A DNA stretch of 64,000 nucleotides from Actinoallomurus iriomotensis. Lineage in GTDB: Bacteria > Actinomycetota > Actinomycetes > Streptosporangiales > Streptosporangiaceae. Below are positions 17,596 to 30,586 of the stretch, one piece after another (the stretch's first letter is position 1; each line of letters opens with the position of its first letter). Under the pieces are notes generated by a model that was not told where the DNA came from, ran no database searches, and saw nothing but the letters and a program-made list of their open reading frames with translations. Position numbers and translations under genes: made by a program. The stretch covers positions 186,001 through 250,000 of the forward strand of contig NZ_BSTJ01000014.1 of assembly GCF_030269445.1 (NCBI RefSeq). Direction: 5' to 3'.

Positions 17596-18801
17596 CTACG
17601 AAGTGCCGGTCTGACGGATCGCCACGGCCGCCGCGAAGGTGAGGGCGGCCAGCACGCAGTACGAGACGGGGTACCCGCCGGTCAGCCGGGCGAGCAGCGC
17701 GCCGCCGCCGGGAGCGAGCGCGATGGCGACCGTGATCGGAGCGGTGAAGACGCCGTTGACGTGCCCGAACGCGCGGGTACCCCAGCGGTCGGCGATCGTC
17801 GTGGCCTGGAGCAGCGTGAACATCCCGCGTGCCGCGCCCGCCAGGACGGCGACGACGACCGCGCCCGGGCCGCGGAGCACGCCCAGGACGGCGACCGTGA
17901 CCGCGCCCGCGGTGAGGATGGCGGCGGCACGGCCGGGCGGTGCGGTGCGGGCGGCGAGCCGCGGGTAGCCCAGCCGGCCGAGCACCTGGCCCGCGCCGCA
18001 GAGGCCGAGGGCCACGGCCGCCAGGTGGGTGCCCATTCCGCCTGAGGTCAGCAGCGGGACGAGGTTCACGGTGGCGGCGTAGCAACCGAACGCGGCGCAG
18101 GTCATCGCGGCCGTCAGCACGGCGAACGGCCGGCTGCGCACGACCGCCCGCGCATGGGCGTCCCGCTCGTACGGGGCGCCGCGGGTCCGGCCGTGCCGCC
18201 AGGGCGGAGTCAGGCACAGGACGTGCAGCGGGACGGTGACCACGCCCAGGATCACGGCGAGCGCGAGGTAGGTGCCACGCCAGGTCAGGTGGTCCAGCAG
18301 GAGGGCGGTCAGCGGGGCGAAGACCGTACTGGCGAACCCGCCCGCGAGCGTGATCGCGGTGAGCGCGCGCACGCGGTCGGGACCGTACCAGCCGGTGAGC
18401 GCGGTGAACGCCGGCTGGTAGAGCACGGCCGACTGGGCGAGACCGGCGAGCACCCAGGCGGCGAAGAAGAGCGGCAGGCTCGGCGCGGCGGCGATCGCCA
18501 CGACGGCGGCGACACCGACGACCGAGCCGGTGGTCATGACCGGGCGGGGGCCGCGCGCGTCGATGAGGCGGCCGACGAGGATGCCGGCGAGGGCGGAGAC
18601 GACGGCTCCGGCGGAGAAGGCCGCCATGGCGGTCGCGGTCGACCAGCCGGTGTCGCGGGTGAGCGACGACAGCGTCACCGGGAACGCGTAGTACAGCACG
18701 CCCCAGCTGGTGATCTCGGTGGCACACAGGCCGATCAGCACACGCCGCGGCGGTCTCGGCGCGGTGGCCCGCTCCACCGCCGTCCCGGTTTCCTGCGGCA
18801 T
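17596..18801 (-). CDS. MFS transporter
   Basis: This 401-residue carrier has about twelve membrane segments. A short loop between helices 2 and 3 carries the MFS motif A variant GRLIDARGPRPVM. The ATG at 18801 is chosen because the translation just downstream (TAPRPPRRVLIGLCATEITSWG) runs directly into helix 1; the longer open frame crosses the upstream regulatory region. It is the first gene of a likely two-gene unit with the MalY-like enzyme. The substrate is not deducible. Confidence 0.85.
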   Translation of the reverse strand: MPQETGTAVERATAPRPPRRVLIGLCATEITSWGVLYYAFPVTLSSLTRDTGWSTATAMAAFSAGAVVSALAGILVGRLIDARGPRPVMTTGSVVGVAAVVAIAAAPSLPLFFAAWVLAGLAQSAVLYQPAFTALTGWYGPDRVRALTAITLAGGFASTVFAPLTALLLDHLTWRGTYLALAVILGVVTVPLHVLCLTPPWRHGRTRGAPYERDAHARAVVRSRPFAVLTAAMTCAAFGCYAATVNLVPLLTSGGMGTHLAAVALGLCGAGQVLGRLGYPRLAARTAPPGRAAAILTAGAVTVAVLGVLRGPGAVVVAVLAGAARGMFTLLQATTIADRWGTRAFGHVNGVFTAPITVAIALAPGGGALLARLTGGYPVSYCVLAALTFAAAVAIRQTGTS

Positions 18802-18831
18802 GCGCCTCCACCGACCACTCGACGACCAGAG

Positions 18832-18845
18832 GGGCCGAAAGTCCC
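18832..18845. promoter_or_regulatory. DosR/DevR-box-like site upstream of the universal stress protein gene
   Basis: GGGCCGAAAGTCCC agrees at 12 of 14 positions with the DosR core GGGACTWWAGTCCC. It lies 77 bases upstream of the universal stress protein start, in the divergent gap with the MFS gene. Two better copies lie at 20479 and 22928. Confidence 0.5.
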
Positions 18846-18921
18846 GTGGAAGCCGGGTCCGTGGGCTCTCCGCCCCTTGGGGGATTTCCCGCAGGCTGGA
18901 CGAGGAAACAGGAGGTCGGTC

Positions 18922-19338
18922 ATGCACATCATCCCTGGGCCACGGTACGTGCTCGTCGGATTCGACGGGTCGCCCAACTCCGCGGTGGCGCTGCGGCGCG
19001 CGGCGGAGGAGGCGCGTCGGCGCCACGCCCGTCTCGACGTCGTCCGTGTCATCCCGCGCGACGGAGGCCCGCTGCGCGGCCCGAAGGCGTGGCTCCGGCT
19101 GCGCGAGGAGGTCGCCCGCCTCCTTCCGCGCGCGCAGCACGTCTCCACCCGCCTGCGGATCGCCCGGGGCGAACCCGGCGCGCGACTGAGCCGGCTCGCG
19201 GATCGCGCGGAGGTCCTCGTGGTCGGCGCGCGGCTGAACTCCCGCCACGGCGCCCTGTTCGGCGGCGCCACCGTGCCGACGGTGTTGTCCAACGCCCGCT
19301 GCGGCGTCATCGTCTGCGAGGACGGCGCGGAAAGCTGA
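18922..19338 (+). CDS. Universal stress protein (UspA family)
   Basis: This 138-residue single-domain USP has the N-terminal strand and Asp loop (YVLVGFDGSPNSAVALRRA) and a C-terminal nucleotide-binding stretch (VLVVGARLNSRHGALFGGATVPTVL). The latter is a variant of the G-x2-G-x9-G-S/T motif. The start is the ATG with GGAGG eight bases upstream; the frame is open far upstream but there it is only the shadow of the MFS gene. Proteins of this type are typical members of the DosR/DevR dormancy regulon, and a matching box lies upstream. Confidence 0.88.
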   Translation: MHIIPGPRYVLVGFDGSPNSAVALRRAAEEARRRHARLDVVRVIPRDGGPLRGPKAWLRLREEVARLLPRAQHVSTRLRIARGEPGARLSRLADRAEVLVVGARLNSRHGALFGGATVPTVLSNARCGVIVCEDGAES

Positions 19339-19353
19339 CCGTCCTCGCGGGAC

Positions 19354-19384
19354 AGCCCGCCGGACCCGGTCCGGCGGGCTTTTC
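19354..19384 (+). terminator. Rho-independent terminator after the universal stress protein gene
   Basis: An 11-bp stem (AGCCCGCCGGA and its complement) with a five-base loop is followed by TTTT. It lies 15 bases after the stop codon. Confidence 0.85.
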
Positions 19385-19399
19385 GCTTCGGGTATGGGG

Positions 19400-19780
19400 T
19401 CAGCGTGGGCCGAGGCGCATGCCTGACGTGTGCTGGACCGGGATTCGCAGGGCCGGGGGGCGGCCCGGTGGGCCGGAGCACGGGCGTGGGATCGGGCCGC
19501 CGGTGAAGAGTGCCCGGCCGATGACCGTGACGGACCAGCCGGTCATCGTCCGCGGGTCGACGTCGTCCGCCTGGAAGGCCACGATGCTGCCGCCGATCGC
19601 CGCGCCGAGCGTCGGCTCCGCGTGGACCGTGACCACGTCGCCGTCCAGGACGAACGTCACCGGCGTCACGGCCGGCAGCGCCCGGTCCGTGTGGACGATC
19701 CGTCCGATCGGCACGGTGGCCAGCAGGGTCAGGCACTGCCGGCGGCCGAGGCATCCCCCGCCGTCCGCGGTGAAACTCAT
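19400..19780 (-). CDS. Pyridoxamine 5'-phosphate oxidase-fold protein
   Basis: The 126-residue protein shows the split-barrel flavin-binding pattern of small PPOX-family proteins: an N-terminal RRQCLTLLATVPIGRIVHT, then AVTPVTFVLDGDVV, a middle GGSIVAFQADDVD and GWSVTVIGRALF. Such proteins bind FMN or F420 and are frequent in actinobacterial stress regulons. It lies 54 bases after the DoxX-like gene, with an intervening hairpin, and is probably co-transcribed with it. The real substrate is unknown. Confidence 0.82.
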   Translation of the reverse strand: MSFTADGGGCLGRRQCLTLLATVPIGRIVHTDRALPAVTPVTFVLDGDVVTVHAEPTLGAAIGGSIVAFQADDVDPRTMTGWSVTVIGRALFTGGPIPRPCSGPPGRPPALRIPVQHTSGMRLGPR

Positions 19781-19799
19781 GGTCTCTCCAGGAAAGGGG

Positions 19800-19829
19800 A
19801 AGGGGAGCGGACTCTCGCCGCTCCCCCTT
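19800..19829. terminator. Intercistronic hairpin between the DoxX-like and PPOX genes
   Basis: An imperfect stem (AAGGGGAGCGG pairing with CCGCTCCCCCTT, one extra C) with a seven-base loop fills the gap between the two minus-strand genes. It could weaken read-through or stabilise the upstream message. Confidence 0.45.
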
Positions 19830-19834
19830 CGGCG

Positions 19835-20386
19835 CTACTTGAGGACGGGGAACCGCTGGACGAGGCGCGTCCGGCCCCACCAGCGGCCGAGGCCGAATGT
19901 GTCTCCCGCGCCGACCAGGGCCAGGCCGACGACGACCAGCGCGTAGATGAGGTGGTCGTCCATGAAGACGTTGCTGTCCGGCGGGAGGACGACGCTCCAC
20001 ATCATGACCAGCATGACCACGCCCGCGCCGGCCGCGACGCGCATGCCGATGCCCAGGAGCAGTGCCGCGCCGATCCCGGCGAGGCCGAGCATGAACAGCC
20101 AGTCGGCCCAGGCGGCGCCGGCGATGGAGTGGTAGAAGCCCTTGAAGGGTCCGGCCGCCGAGAACTTCAGGAAGCCCAGCGTCGGGTGACCGCCGTGGAT
20201 CCACGCCTGCTTGGCCGGGGTGCCGTGGCCGAGGCCGAACAGCTTGTCGGCGAACGCCCAGAAGAACACGAAGCCGAGGGACAGCCGGGTGACCGCCCAC
20301 ACGGCGGGCGCGAAGGTACGGCCGGTGCGGGCGGCGGTCATGCGGATGGGGCGGGAGCGAGCGGTCCGGGGGTCGGTGACGGACAT
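19835..20386 (-). CDS. DoxX-like membrane protein
   Basis: The 183-residue protein has four likely membrane helices (LSLGFVFFWAFADKLFG; WADWLFMLGLAGIGAALLLG; VAAGAGVVMLVMMWSVVL; DHLIYALVVVGLALVG), as in DoxX/thiosulfate:quinone oxidoreductase relatives. The ATG at 20386 has AGAGGTGAAGAG upstream. It lies beside a DevS/DevR pair and has a near-perfect DosR-type palindrome 93-110 bases upstream, so induction under oxygen limitation or redox stress is likely. Its molecular activity cannot be deduced. Confidence 0.8.
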   Translation of the reverse strand: MSVTDPRTARSRPIRMTAARTGRTFAPAVWAVTRLSLGFVFFWAFADKLFGLGHGTPAKQAWIHGGHPTLGFLKFSAAGPFKGFYHSIAGAAWADWLFMLGLAGIGAALLLGIGMRVAAGAGVVMLVMMWSVVLPPDSNVFMDDHLIYALVVVGLALVGAGDTFGLGRWWGRTRLVQRFPVLK

Positions 20387-20478
20387 CTCTTCACCTCTTT
20401 TCACGCCGGAGCGTTTCCGGCTGCCCTCACCCAACGCCAGGGAGCCCGCGCACCGCAGAGGCGAAGGAAACGGTGCGC

Positions 20479-20496
20479 GCGGGACCTTGGTCCCGC
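20479..20496. promoter_or_regulatory. DosR/DevR-box-like palindrome upstream of the DoxX-like gene
   Basis: GCGGGACC and GGTCCCGC flank TT, giving a perfect dyad with the GGGAC/GTCCC core of DosR boxes. It lies between the DevS-like gene's stop and the DoxX-like start, on the promoter side of the latter. Confidence 0.65.
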
Positions 20497-20504
20497 CACC
20501 ATCG

Positions 20505-25396
<4,892 letters not shown>

Positions 25397-25409
25397 GAGA
25401 GGAGCGCAC

Positions 25410-26423
25410 GTGCGGATCCTCGTGGTCAACGCCGGGTCGTCCAGCCTGAAACTCAGCCTGCTCGACCACGACGACACCGTCCTCGCCCGGCCCGCCGGCC
25501 TGGACGACCTGCGCGACCTGCCCGCGCCGGACGCCATCGGGCACCGCGTCGTCCACGGCGGCGCGGAGTTCACCGACCCGGTCCTGATCGACGACGACGT
25601 CGAGGCGCGTCTCCGCGCCCTGACCGAGCTGGCGCCCCTGCATCAGCCCAAGTCCCTGCACGGCATCGACGCCGTACGCGCGGTGCGGCCCGGCGTCCCC
25701 GAGGTGGCCTGTTTCGACACCGCCTTCCACGCCCACCTGCCCGAGGCCGCGGCGACGTACGCGCTGCCCGCCGCGTGGCGGGAGAAGTACGGCATCCGGC
25801 GGTACGGCTTCCACGGGCTCTCTCACGCCTATGCCACCCGGCGCGTCGCCGAGCTGCTCGGCCATGTGCCGGAGCGGCTCGTCGTCTGTCACCTGGGCGC
25901 CGGCGCCTCCCTGTGCGCGGTGGCGCACGGACGCTCCGTCGACACGACCATGGGCTTCACCCCGCTGGAGGGCCTGGTCATGGCGACCCGGTCCGGCAGC
26001 GTCGACCCCGGCCTGCTGCTCTGGCTCCAGGAGCGCACGGGCCTCGCGCCCGGCGAACTCGCCGACACCCTCGAACACCGATCCGGGCTGCTCGCCCTCA
26101 CCGGCACCGCCGACATGCGCGAGATCGGCGAGGGCCTCGGCCTGGAGGTGTACCTGCACCGCCTGCGCGCCGGCGTCGCCGCGATGGCCGCCGCGCTCGG
26201 CGGGCTGGACACGCTGGTGTTCACCGGCGGCGTCGGCGAGCACGCGACAGGGGTACGCCGCCGTGCGGCGGAGGGGCTGGGCTTCCTCGGCGTCGCACTC
26301 GACCCGGCGCGCGAGGACACCACCGACGCCGAGATCGGCCACACCGGCGCCCCCGTACGCGCCTTCGTCGTCACCTCGCGCGAGGACCTGGAGATCGCCG
26401 CCGGGGTCCGCGCGCTCATCTGA
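25410..26423 (+). CDS. ackA: Acetate kinase
   Basis: The 337-residue protein has the acetokinase motifs VVNAGSSSLK at the start, GFHGLSH, the phosphate loop HLGAGASLCAV, FTPLEGLVMATRSGSVDPG and FTGGVGEHA. It starts at GTG with GAGGAGCG upstream. It is shorter than the usual 390-400 residues, mainly because the region after the first strand is compact, but no catalytic block is missing. It converts acetyl phosphate and ADP to acetate and ATP and is clearly coupled to the phosphoketolase. Its stop abuts the convergent gene at 26424. Confidence 0.93.
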   Translation: MRILVVNAGSSSLKLSLLDHDDTVLARPAGLDDLRDLPAPDAIGHRVVHGGAEFTDPVLIDDDVEARLRALTELAPLHQPKSLHGIDAVRAVRPGVPEVACFDTAFHAHLPEAAATYALPAAWREKYGIRRYGFHGLSHAYATRRVAELLGHVPERLVVCHLGAGASLCAVAHGRSVDTTMGFTPLEGLVMATRSGSVDPGLLLWLQERTGLAPGELADTLEHRSGLLALTGTADMREIGEGLGLEVYLHRLRAGVAAMAAALGGLDTLVFTGGVGEHATGVRRRAAEGLGFLGVALDPAREDTTDAEIGHTGAPVRAFVVTSREDLEIAAGVRALI

Positions 26424-27014
26424 TCAGCATGTCGTTCGGATGCGGTAGCGCAGGTGCGTGACGTGCCGCGCGAGATCCTCGACCTGGGGAGTGGTCAACC
26501 GGCGGACCGCGTCGAGCTCGATGTGCTCGGCGGGCAGGTCGTCGAACAGCCTTCGTCCCTGCCCGAGCAGGACCGGTACGACGTGCAGTTCCAGTTCGTC
26601 GAGCTGCCCTGCCCGCAGCAGCGCCTGCCCCGCCCCGGCACCGTGCACCATCACGTCGCCGTCTCCGGCCGCCGCGCGGGCCTGTGCGGCGCACTCGCGG
26701 ACGTCGGTGACGTAGCGGACGCTGCCCGGCGGCGGATCGTCCGGCACGTCGTGGGTCAGGACGAAGATCGGGACGCCGTCGTGGTGGTCGCCCTGCCAGC
26801 GGTCGGCGTGCTCGTAGGTGCGGCGGCCGGAGATGAGGGCGCGGGTGGCCAGCGCCTCGGCTTTCACCTGTCCGTTCGGTCCCGGGTCGTTGCGCCGGTC
26901 GAGCCAGTTGAAGAGCCGGAACCCGCCGACGCCCATCGGGGTGTCCGGGCTGTCCTGCGGCCCGGTGACGTAGCCGTCCAGGGACATGGTCATGTACAGC
27001 CGGATGATCGCCAT
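26424..27014 (-). CDS. Dihydrofolate reductase-like (RibD C-terminal) protein, copy 1
   Basis: The 196-residue protein belongs to the DHFR/RibD C-terminal superfamily: IIRLYMTMSLDGYVTGP at the start, LISGRRTYEHADRWQGDHHDGVPIFVLTHD in the middle, a nucleotide-binding GDVMVHGAGAGQALL stretch and LDELELHVVPVLLGQGRRLFDDL. Such proteins reduce small substrates with NADPH and are seldom true dihydrofolate reductases. It follows a related gene by four bases, so the two form a tandem duplication and one transcription unit. Confidence 0.85.
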   Translation of the reverse strand: MAIIRLYMTMSLDGYVTGPQDSPDTPMGVGGFRLFNWLDRRNDPGPNGQVKAEALATRALISGRRTYEHADRWQGDHHDGVPIFVLTHDVPDDPPPGSVRYVTDVRECAAQARAAAGDGDVMVHGAGAGQALLRAGQLDELELHVVPVLLGQGRRLFDDLPAEHIELDAVRRLTTPQVEDLARHVTHLRYRIRTTC

Positions 27015-27018
27015 CGCC

Positions 27019-27618
27019 TCAGCCAGCCGTCCTCACGCGGTAGCGCAGGTGCGTCACACCCGGCCCGTCCACGTCGCGGAGCAGTTCGAGCTCGATGTGG
27101 TCGGGTGGCATGTCGTCAAAGAGCGGTTCACCCTGTCCGAGGAGGACCGGGACCAGGTGAATCTGCAGTTCGTCGAGGACGCCGGCGGCGAGTGCCAACT
27201 GAGCGGTACGGGCTCCGTGGACCAGTACGTCCTTGTCACCGGCCGCGTCCTTGGCCATACCCACCGCGGCCGCGACGTCGCTCACATAGGTGACCCCGGG
27301 CCATCGCGGCTTGGGATCGGGCTGACGGCGGCTCAGGACGAAGATCGGCACGCCGTCGTGATGGTCGCCGCCCCAGCCGTCGGCGAGCTCGAACGTCCGC
27401 CGGCCGACGACGACCGCCCCGGTGGCCATGGCCTCGTCCATGACCTCACGGTTCACGCCCGCCAGGTGGCTGCCCGTTCTGTGCTCGGCGTCGGCATCCG
27501 GCAGAAACCACTCGTGCAGCCGCTCCCCTTTGTCACCGAGCCCGTTGCCCGGCCCCGCGTTCGGCCCGGCGATGAACCCGTCCACCGACATCGACATGTA
27601 CAGCACGGTCTTACTCAC
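27019..27618 (-). CDS. Dihydrofolate reductase-like (RibD C-terminal) protein, copy 2
   Basis: The 199-residue paralogue of the next gene starts at GTG 27618: VLYMSMSVDGFIAGPNAGPGNGLGD, then VVVGRRTFELADGWGGDHHDG, KDVLVHGARTAQLAL and the C-terminal LDELQIHLVPVLLGQGEPLFDD. The frame continues upstream, but that portion crosses the shared operator and the divergent MocR gene. The promoter region contains the 59-bp element also found before the FAD oxidase gene. NADPH-dependent reduction is likely; the substrate is unknown. Confidence 0.85.
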   Translation of the reverse strand: MSKTVLYMSMSVDGFIAGPNAGPGNGLGDKGERLHEWFLPDADAEHRTGSHLAGVNREVMDEAMATGAVVVGRRTFELADGWGGDHHDGVPIFVLSRRQPDPKPRWPGVTYVSDVAAAVGMAKDAAGDKDVLVHGARTAQLALAAGVLDELQIHLVPVLLGQGEPLFDDMPPDHIELELLRDVDGPGVTHLRYRVRTAG

Positions 27619-27661
27619 GTTTCCAATCCCTTCAGTACGTCTGCAGGTCAGCTCACCTTGG

Positions 27662-27720
27662 CAGGAATCGGTCACGCCGATAAGGTCCGATTCCGTGGGC
27701 CGATCGGGTACCAATTCAGG
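27662..27720. promoter_or_regulatory. Putative MocR operator, copy A (59 bp)
   Basis: This stretch aligns without gaps to 30528-30586, with 43 of 59 identical bases and an identical core ATAAGGTCCGATT. It contains an inverted half-site GGAATCGGT and direct half-sites GTCCGATTC and TACCAATTC 24 bases apart, plus GGCCGATC. It overlaps the MocR start codon and lies 44-102 bases before the divergent DHFR-like pair. Confidence 0.6.
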
Positions 27721-29134
27721 GCTGGCCGAGGACCTGCTCATCGAGCTGAACCGCGATGGCGGGGTGCCTCTGCACCGGCAGATCGAGGCGTCCATCCGCG
27801 CGAGCATTCGGGCGGGTCGGCTGCGAACGGGCGCGTCGCTGCCACCCACCCGCGCCCTCGCGGCCGGCCTCGGGGTTTCCCGCGGGGTGGTCGTGGAGGC
27901 CTACCAGCAGCTCGTGGCCGAGGGCTACCTCGCCAGCCGATCGGGCGGGTACACCCAGGTCGCCGCGTCGATGCCGCCGGTCGCCGCCGACGCGGGCTCC
28001 ACGGCTTCGACGGTGCGGCCGGCCGCGCGCAGAGCCGGCTTCAGGATCGACTTCGGGTACGGGCGCACCGACGTGTCGCAGTTCCCGCGGGCGGCCTGGC
28101 TGCGCTCGATCCGCACCGTGCTCGCGACCACGCCCAACGACCGGTTCGCCTACCTCGACGGGCGGGGCGTGCCGGAACTGCGCGAGGCCCTGTGCGACTA
28201 CCACAACCGGGTGCGCGGCACCTCGTCCGTCCCGGACAACGTGGTGATCTGCAACGGCTACGCGCAGGCCATCTCGCTGCTGATCCAGGTGCTCGCCCTG
28301 CACGGCGCCAGACGGATCGCCCTGGAAGACCCGTCGTCCGACGACGACGCCCGGGTGCTGGCCGCGGCCGCCGGTCTGGACGTGGTCGGCATCCCGGTGG
28401 GTCCGGACGGCGTCCAGGTCGATGCGCTCCATCGGGCCGACGCCGATGCGGTCGTGCTCACGCCGTCGCACCAGTGGCCCACCGGGGGAGTGCTGTCGGC
28501 TACGGCGAGGGCCGAGGTGATCCGCTGGGCGAAGCACCGCGGCGCGATCGTGGTCGAGGACGACTATGACGCGGAGTACCGCTACGACCGGTCGCCGGTG
28601 GGCGCCATGCAGGGCCTGGCGCCCGACCATATCGTCTACTGCGGTACGGCCAGCAAGACGCTCGCGCCGGGGTTGCGGCTCGGCTGGATGGTGGTGCCTC
28701 CCCAGCTGGTCGCCGACGTCGCCGCGGCGAAGGTGCTCGCCGACCGCGGTTCGCCGGTCATCGAGCAGTTGACGTTCGCCGACTTCCTCACGCGCGGCGA
28801 GTTCGACCGCCACCTGCGCCGGATGCGTCCGGTGTACCGCCGCCGCCGTAACGCGCTGCTGGGCGCCCTGCGCACTCACCTGCCCGATCTGGAACCGGCC
28901 GGGATCGCCGCCGGGCAGCATGTGGTCGCCTGGCTCCCGCCCGACCTCGAGGAGGCGGCGGTGGTGACGGCCGCCGCCCGGCACGGGCTCGGCATCAAGG
29001 GCGTCGGCCCGTACCGGATCGCCGGCACCGGACCGGGTGGCCTCATCTTCGGCTACGCCCCCCTTGGCGAGACCGCCATCGCCGAGGGGGTCGCGCTGCT
29101 GGCGACGGCCATCCGGGAGGTACGGGGATCCTGA
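27695..29134 (+). CDS. MocR/PdxR-type GntR regulator with aminotransferase domain
   Basis: The 479-residue protein joins a GntR winged helix at about 20-90 (PLHRQIEASIRASIRAGRLRTGASLPPTRALAAGL, then GVSRGVVVEAYQQLVAEGYL) to a fold-type I aminotransferase domain. PLP-site features include NPRV-like LTPSHQWPTGG, DDYDAEYRYD and the Schiff-base lysine in CGTASKTLAPGLRLGWM. MocR regulators sense PLP or amino-acid adducts. The GTG start is the only one that fits the domain and lies inside the putative operator, so autoregulation is likely. Probable targets are the DHFR-like pair and the FAD oxidase. Confidence 0.88.
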   Translation: MGRSGTNSGLAEDLLIELNRDGGVPLHRQIEASIRASIRAGRLRTGASLPPTRALAAGLGVSRGVVVEAYQQLVAEGYLASRSGGYTQVAASMPPVAADAGSTASTVRPAARRAGFRIDFGYGRTDVSQFPRAAWLRSIRTVLATTPNDRFAYLDGRGVPELREALCDYHNRVRGTSSVPDNVVICNGYAQAISLLIQVLALHGARRIALEDPSSDDDARVLAAAAGLDVVGIPVGPDGVQVDALHRADADAVVLTPSHQWPTGGVLSATARAEVIRWAKHRGAIVVEDDYDAEYRYDRSPVGAMQGLAPDHIVYCGTASKTLAPGLRLGWMVVPPQLVADVAAAKVLADRGSPVIEQLTFADFLTRGEFDRHLRRMRPVYRRRRNALLGALRTHLPDLEPAGIAAGQHVVAWLPPDLEEAAVVTAAARHGLGIKGVGPYRIAGTGPGGLIFGYAPLGETAIAEGVALLATAIREVRGS

Positions 29135-29157
29135 TCCCGCGCAGCGGCACGTGTGCG

Positions 29158-30513
29158 TCAGCGTGCCGGGCGGATGTTCTGGTTCAGGTGGAACACGTTG
29201 GCCGGGTCGTACGCGGTCTTCACCGCGGTCAGCCGGGCCAGCTTCGCGGCCGAGTACGCCCGCCGTACGCCGCGCCGCCCATCGGCCAGTTCGTCGGCCG
29301 TCAACGCGTTGACGTACACCCCGCTCGCATAGGGTTCGAGCGCCGCACCGGCGGCGCGGGCGGCGCCCATCCTGGCGTCGTCCTCGGCCGGGTCGGTCCA
29401 GCGGGAGCCGGCGCCGAACTCGAACATCGTGCCGCGGTGGCTGAACGCCGCGTCCGCATCCGGGACATCCGCGATCGCGCCGCCGTGCGCCTGCAGGTCG
29501 ACGCCCGGCAGGTACGGGCTGGAGCTCAGGTCGGTGCCGCCGCGCAGCAGGAACGCCTCGATCGCCGCGGTCGGGAATCGCCGCAGGTAGTGCCCCTTGG
29601 CGTAGCGGCGGTAGGCGTGGCCCCCGGTGGTGTCGTTGCGCTGCTGGAGGTCGAGGTAGGACGGTGTGGTGACGCGCGACGCGAGGGGACGCCCGAGCGC
29701 CCGCATCGAGGGAAGCAGCCGGCGGCCCTGCTCCGGGTCGCCGACCCACACGAACCCCACCGTGGCGATCGGGCCGGCGGGACCGCTGTCGACGGCGGCG
29801 GTGAACGTCGCCTGCCGGGGCGCGACGGCGTTCAGGTCGCGCCAGCGCTCGATGACCGGGACGGCGTCCTCGGCGCGGAAGTCGAACTCGGCGACCAGCG
29901 TCCGCGTGCCGGTGTGATGCAACGCGAACTCGAACTCGGTCACGATGCCGAAGTTGCCGCCCCCGCCGCGCAGCCCCCAGAACAGGTCGGGATTCTCGTC
30001 GCGGCTCGCGGTGACCACGTCCCCCTCGGCGGTGACGACCGTGTAGGAGACGACGTTGTCGCAGGCCAGGCCGTGCTGGCGAGCCAGCCAGCCCATGCCG
30101 CCGCCGAGCGTGAGCCCGCCGACGCCGGTGTGCGAGACGTTGCCGGCGGTGGTGGCCAGGCCGTACGCCTGGGCCGCCCGGTCCAGGGCACCGAGCAGTG
30201 CCCCGCCCTGCACCCGGGCCCGGCGACGGACCGGGTCGATCCGCACACCGCCCATGGGCGTCAGGTCGATCATGAGACCACCGTCGGGCACGGCGAAGCC
30301 GGCGGCGTTGTGGCCGCCGCAGCGCACGCCGATCTCCAGGTCCAGTTCCCGGGCCAGCCGCACGGCGGCGACCACGTCGGCGACGCTCGCCGCGCGGACG
30401 ATCATGCGGGGACGCCGGTCGATCATGGCGTTCCAGACGGTACGGGCGGTGTCGTAACCGGCGTCGCCGGGCATGAGGAGCCGGCCGTCGAAGTGAGTCG
30501 CTGTCGTTGTCAT
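29158..30513 (-). CDS. FAD-linked oxidase (BBE/PCMH type)
   Basis: The 451-residue flavoprotein has a PCMH FAD-binding domain: IVRAASVADVVAAVRLAREL, then GVRCGGHNAAGFAVPDGG, where the His is the usual covalent FAD site, and TAGNVSHTGVGGLTLGGGMGWLARQHGLACDNV. It ends in a BBE segment (AYDPANVFHLNQNIRP). The second FAD-linking Cys of berberine-bridge enzymes is replaced by SHTG, so monocovalent FAD attachment is expected. The ATG at 30513 is preferred over the longer frame, which runs into the operator. Substrates in this family are alcohols, sugars or alkaloids. Confidence 0.88.
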   Translation of the reverse strand: MTTTATHFDGRLLMPGDAGYDTARTVWNAMIDRRPRMIVRAASVADVVAAVRLARELDLEIGVRCGGHNAAGFAVPDGGLMIDLTPMGGVRIDPVRRRARVQGGALLGALDRAAQAYGLATTAGNVSHTGVGGLTLGGGMGWLARQHGLACDNVVSYTVVTAEGDVVTASRDENPDLFWGLRGGGGNFGIVTEFEFALHHTGTRTLVAEFDFRAEDAVPVIERWRDLNAVAPRQATFTAAVDSGPAGPIATVGFVWVGDPEQGRRLLPSMRALGRPLASRVTTPSYLDLQQRNDTTGGHAYRRYAKGHYLRRFPTAAIEAFLLRGGTDLSSSPYLPGVDLQAHGGAIADVPDADAAFSHRGTMFEFGAGSRWTDPAEDDARMGAARAAGAALEPYASGVYVNALTADELADGRRGVRRAYSAAKLARLTAVKTAYDPANVFHLNQNIRPAR

Positions 30514-30527
30514 GCCACTCAGCCTGA

Positions 30528-30586
30528 CAGGAATTGGTACCCGCAATAAGGTCCGATTTCAACGGCCAATCAAGGACCAATTTCGG
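30528..30586. promoter_or_regulatory. Putative MocR operator, copy B (59 bp)
   Basis: This is the partner of 27662-27720: the same half-sites (GGAATTGGT, GTCCGATTT, GGCCAATC, ACCAATTT) at the same spacing, 15-73 bases before the FAD oxidase start. It overlaps the last 17 bases of the upstream AraC gene. Confidence 0.6.
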
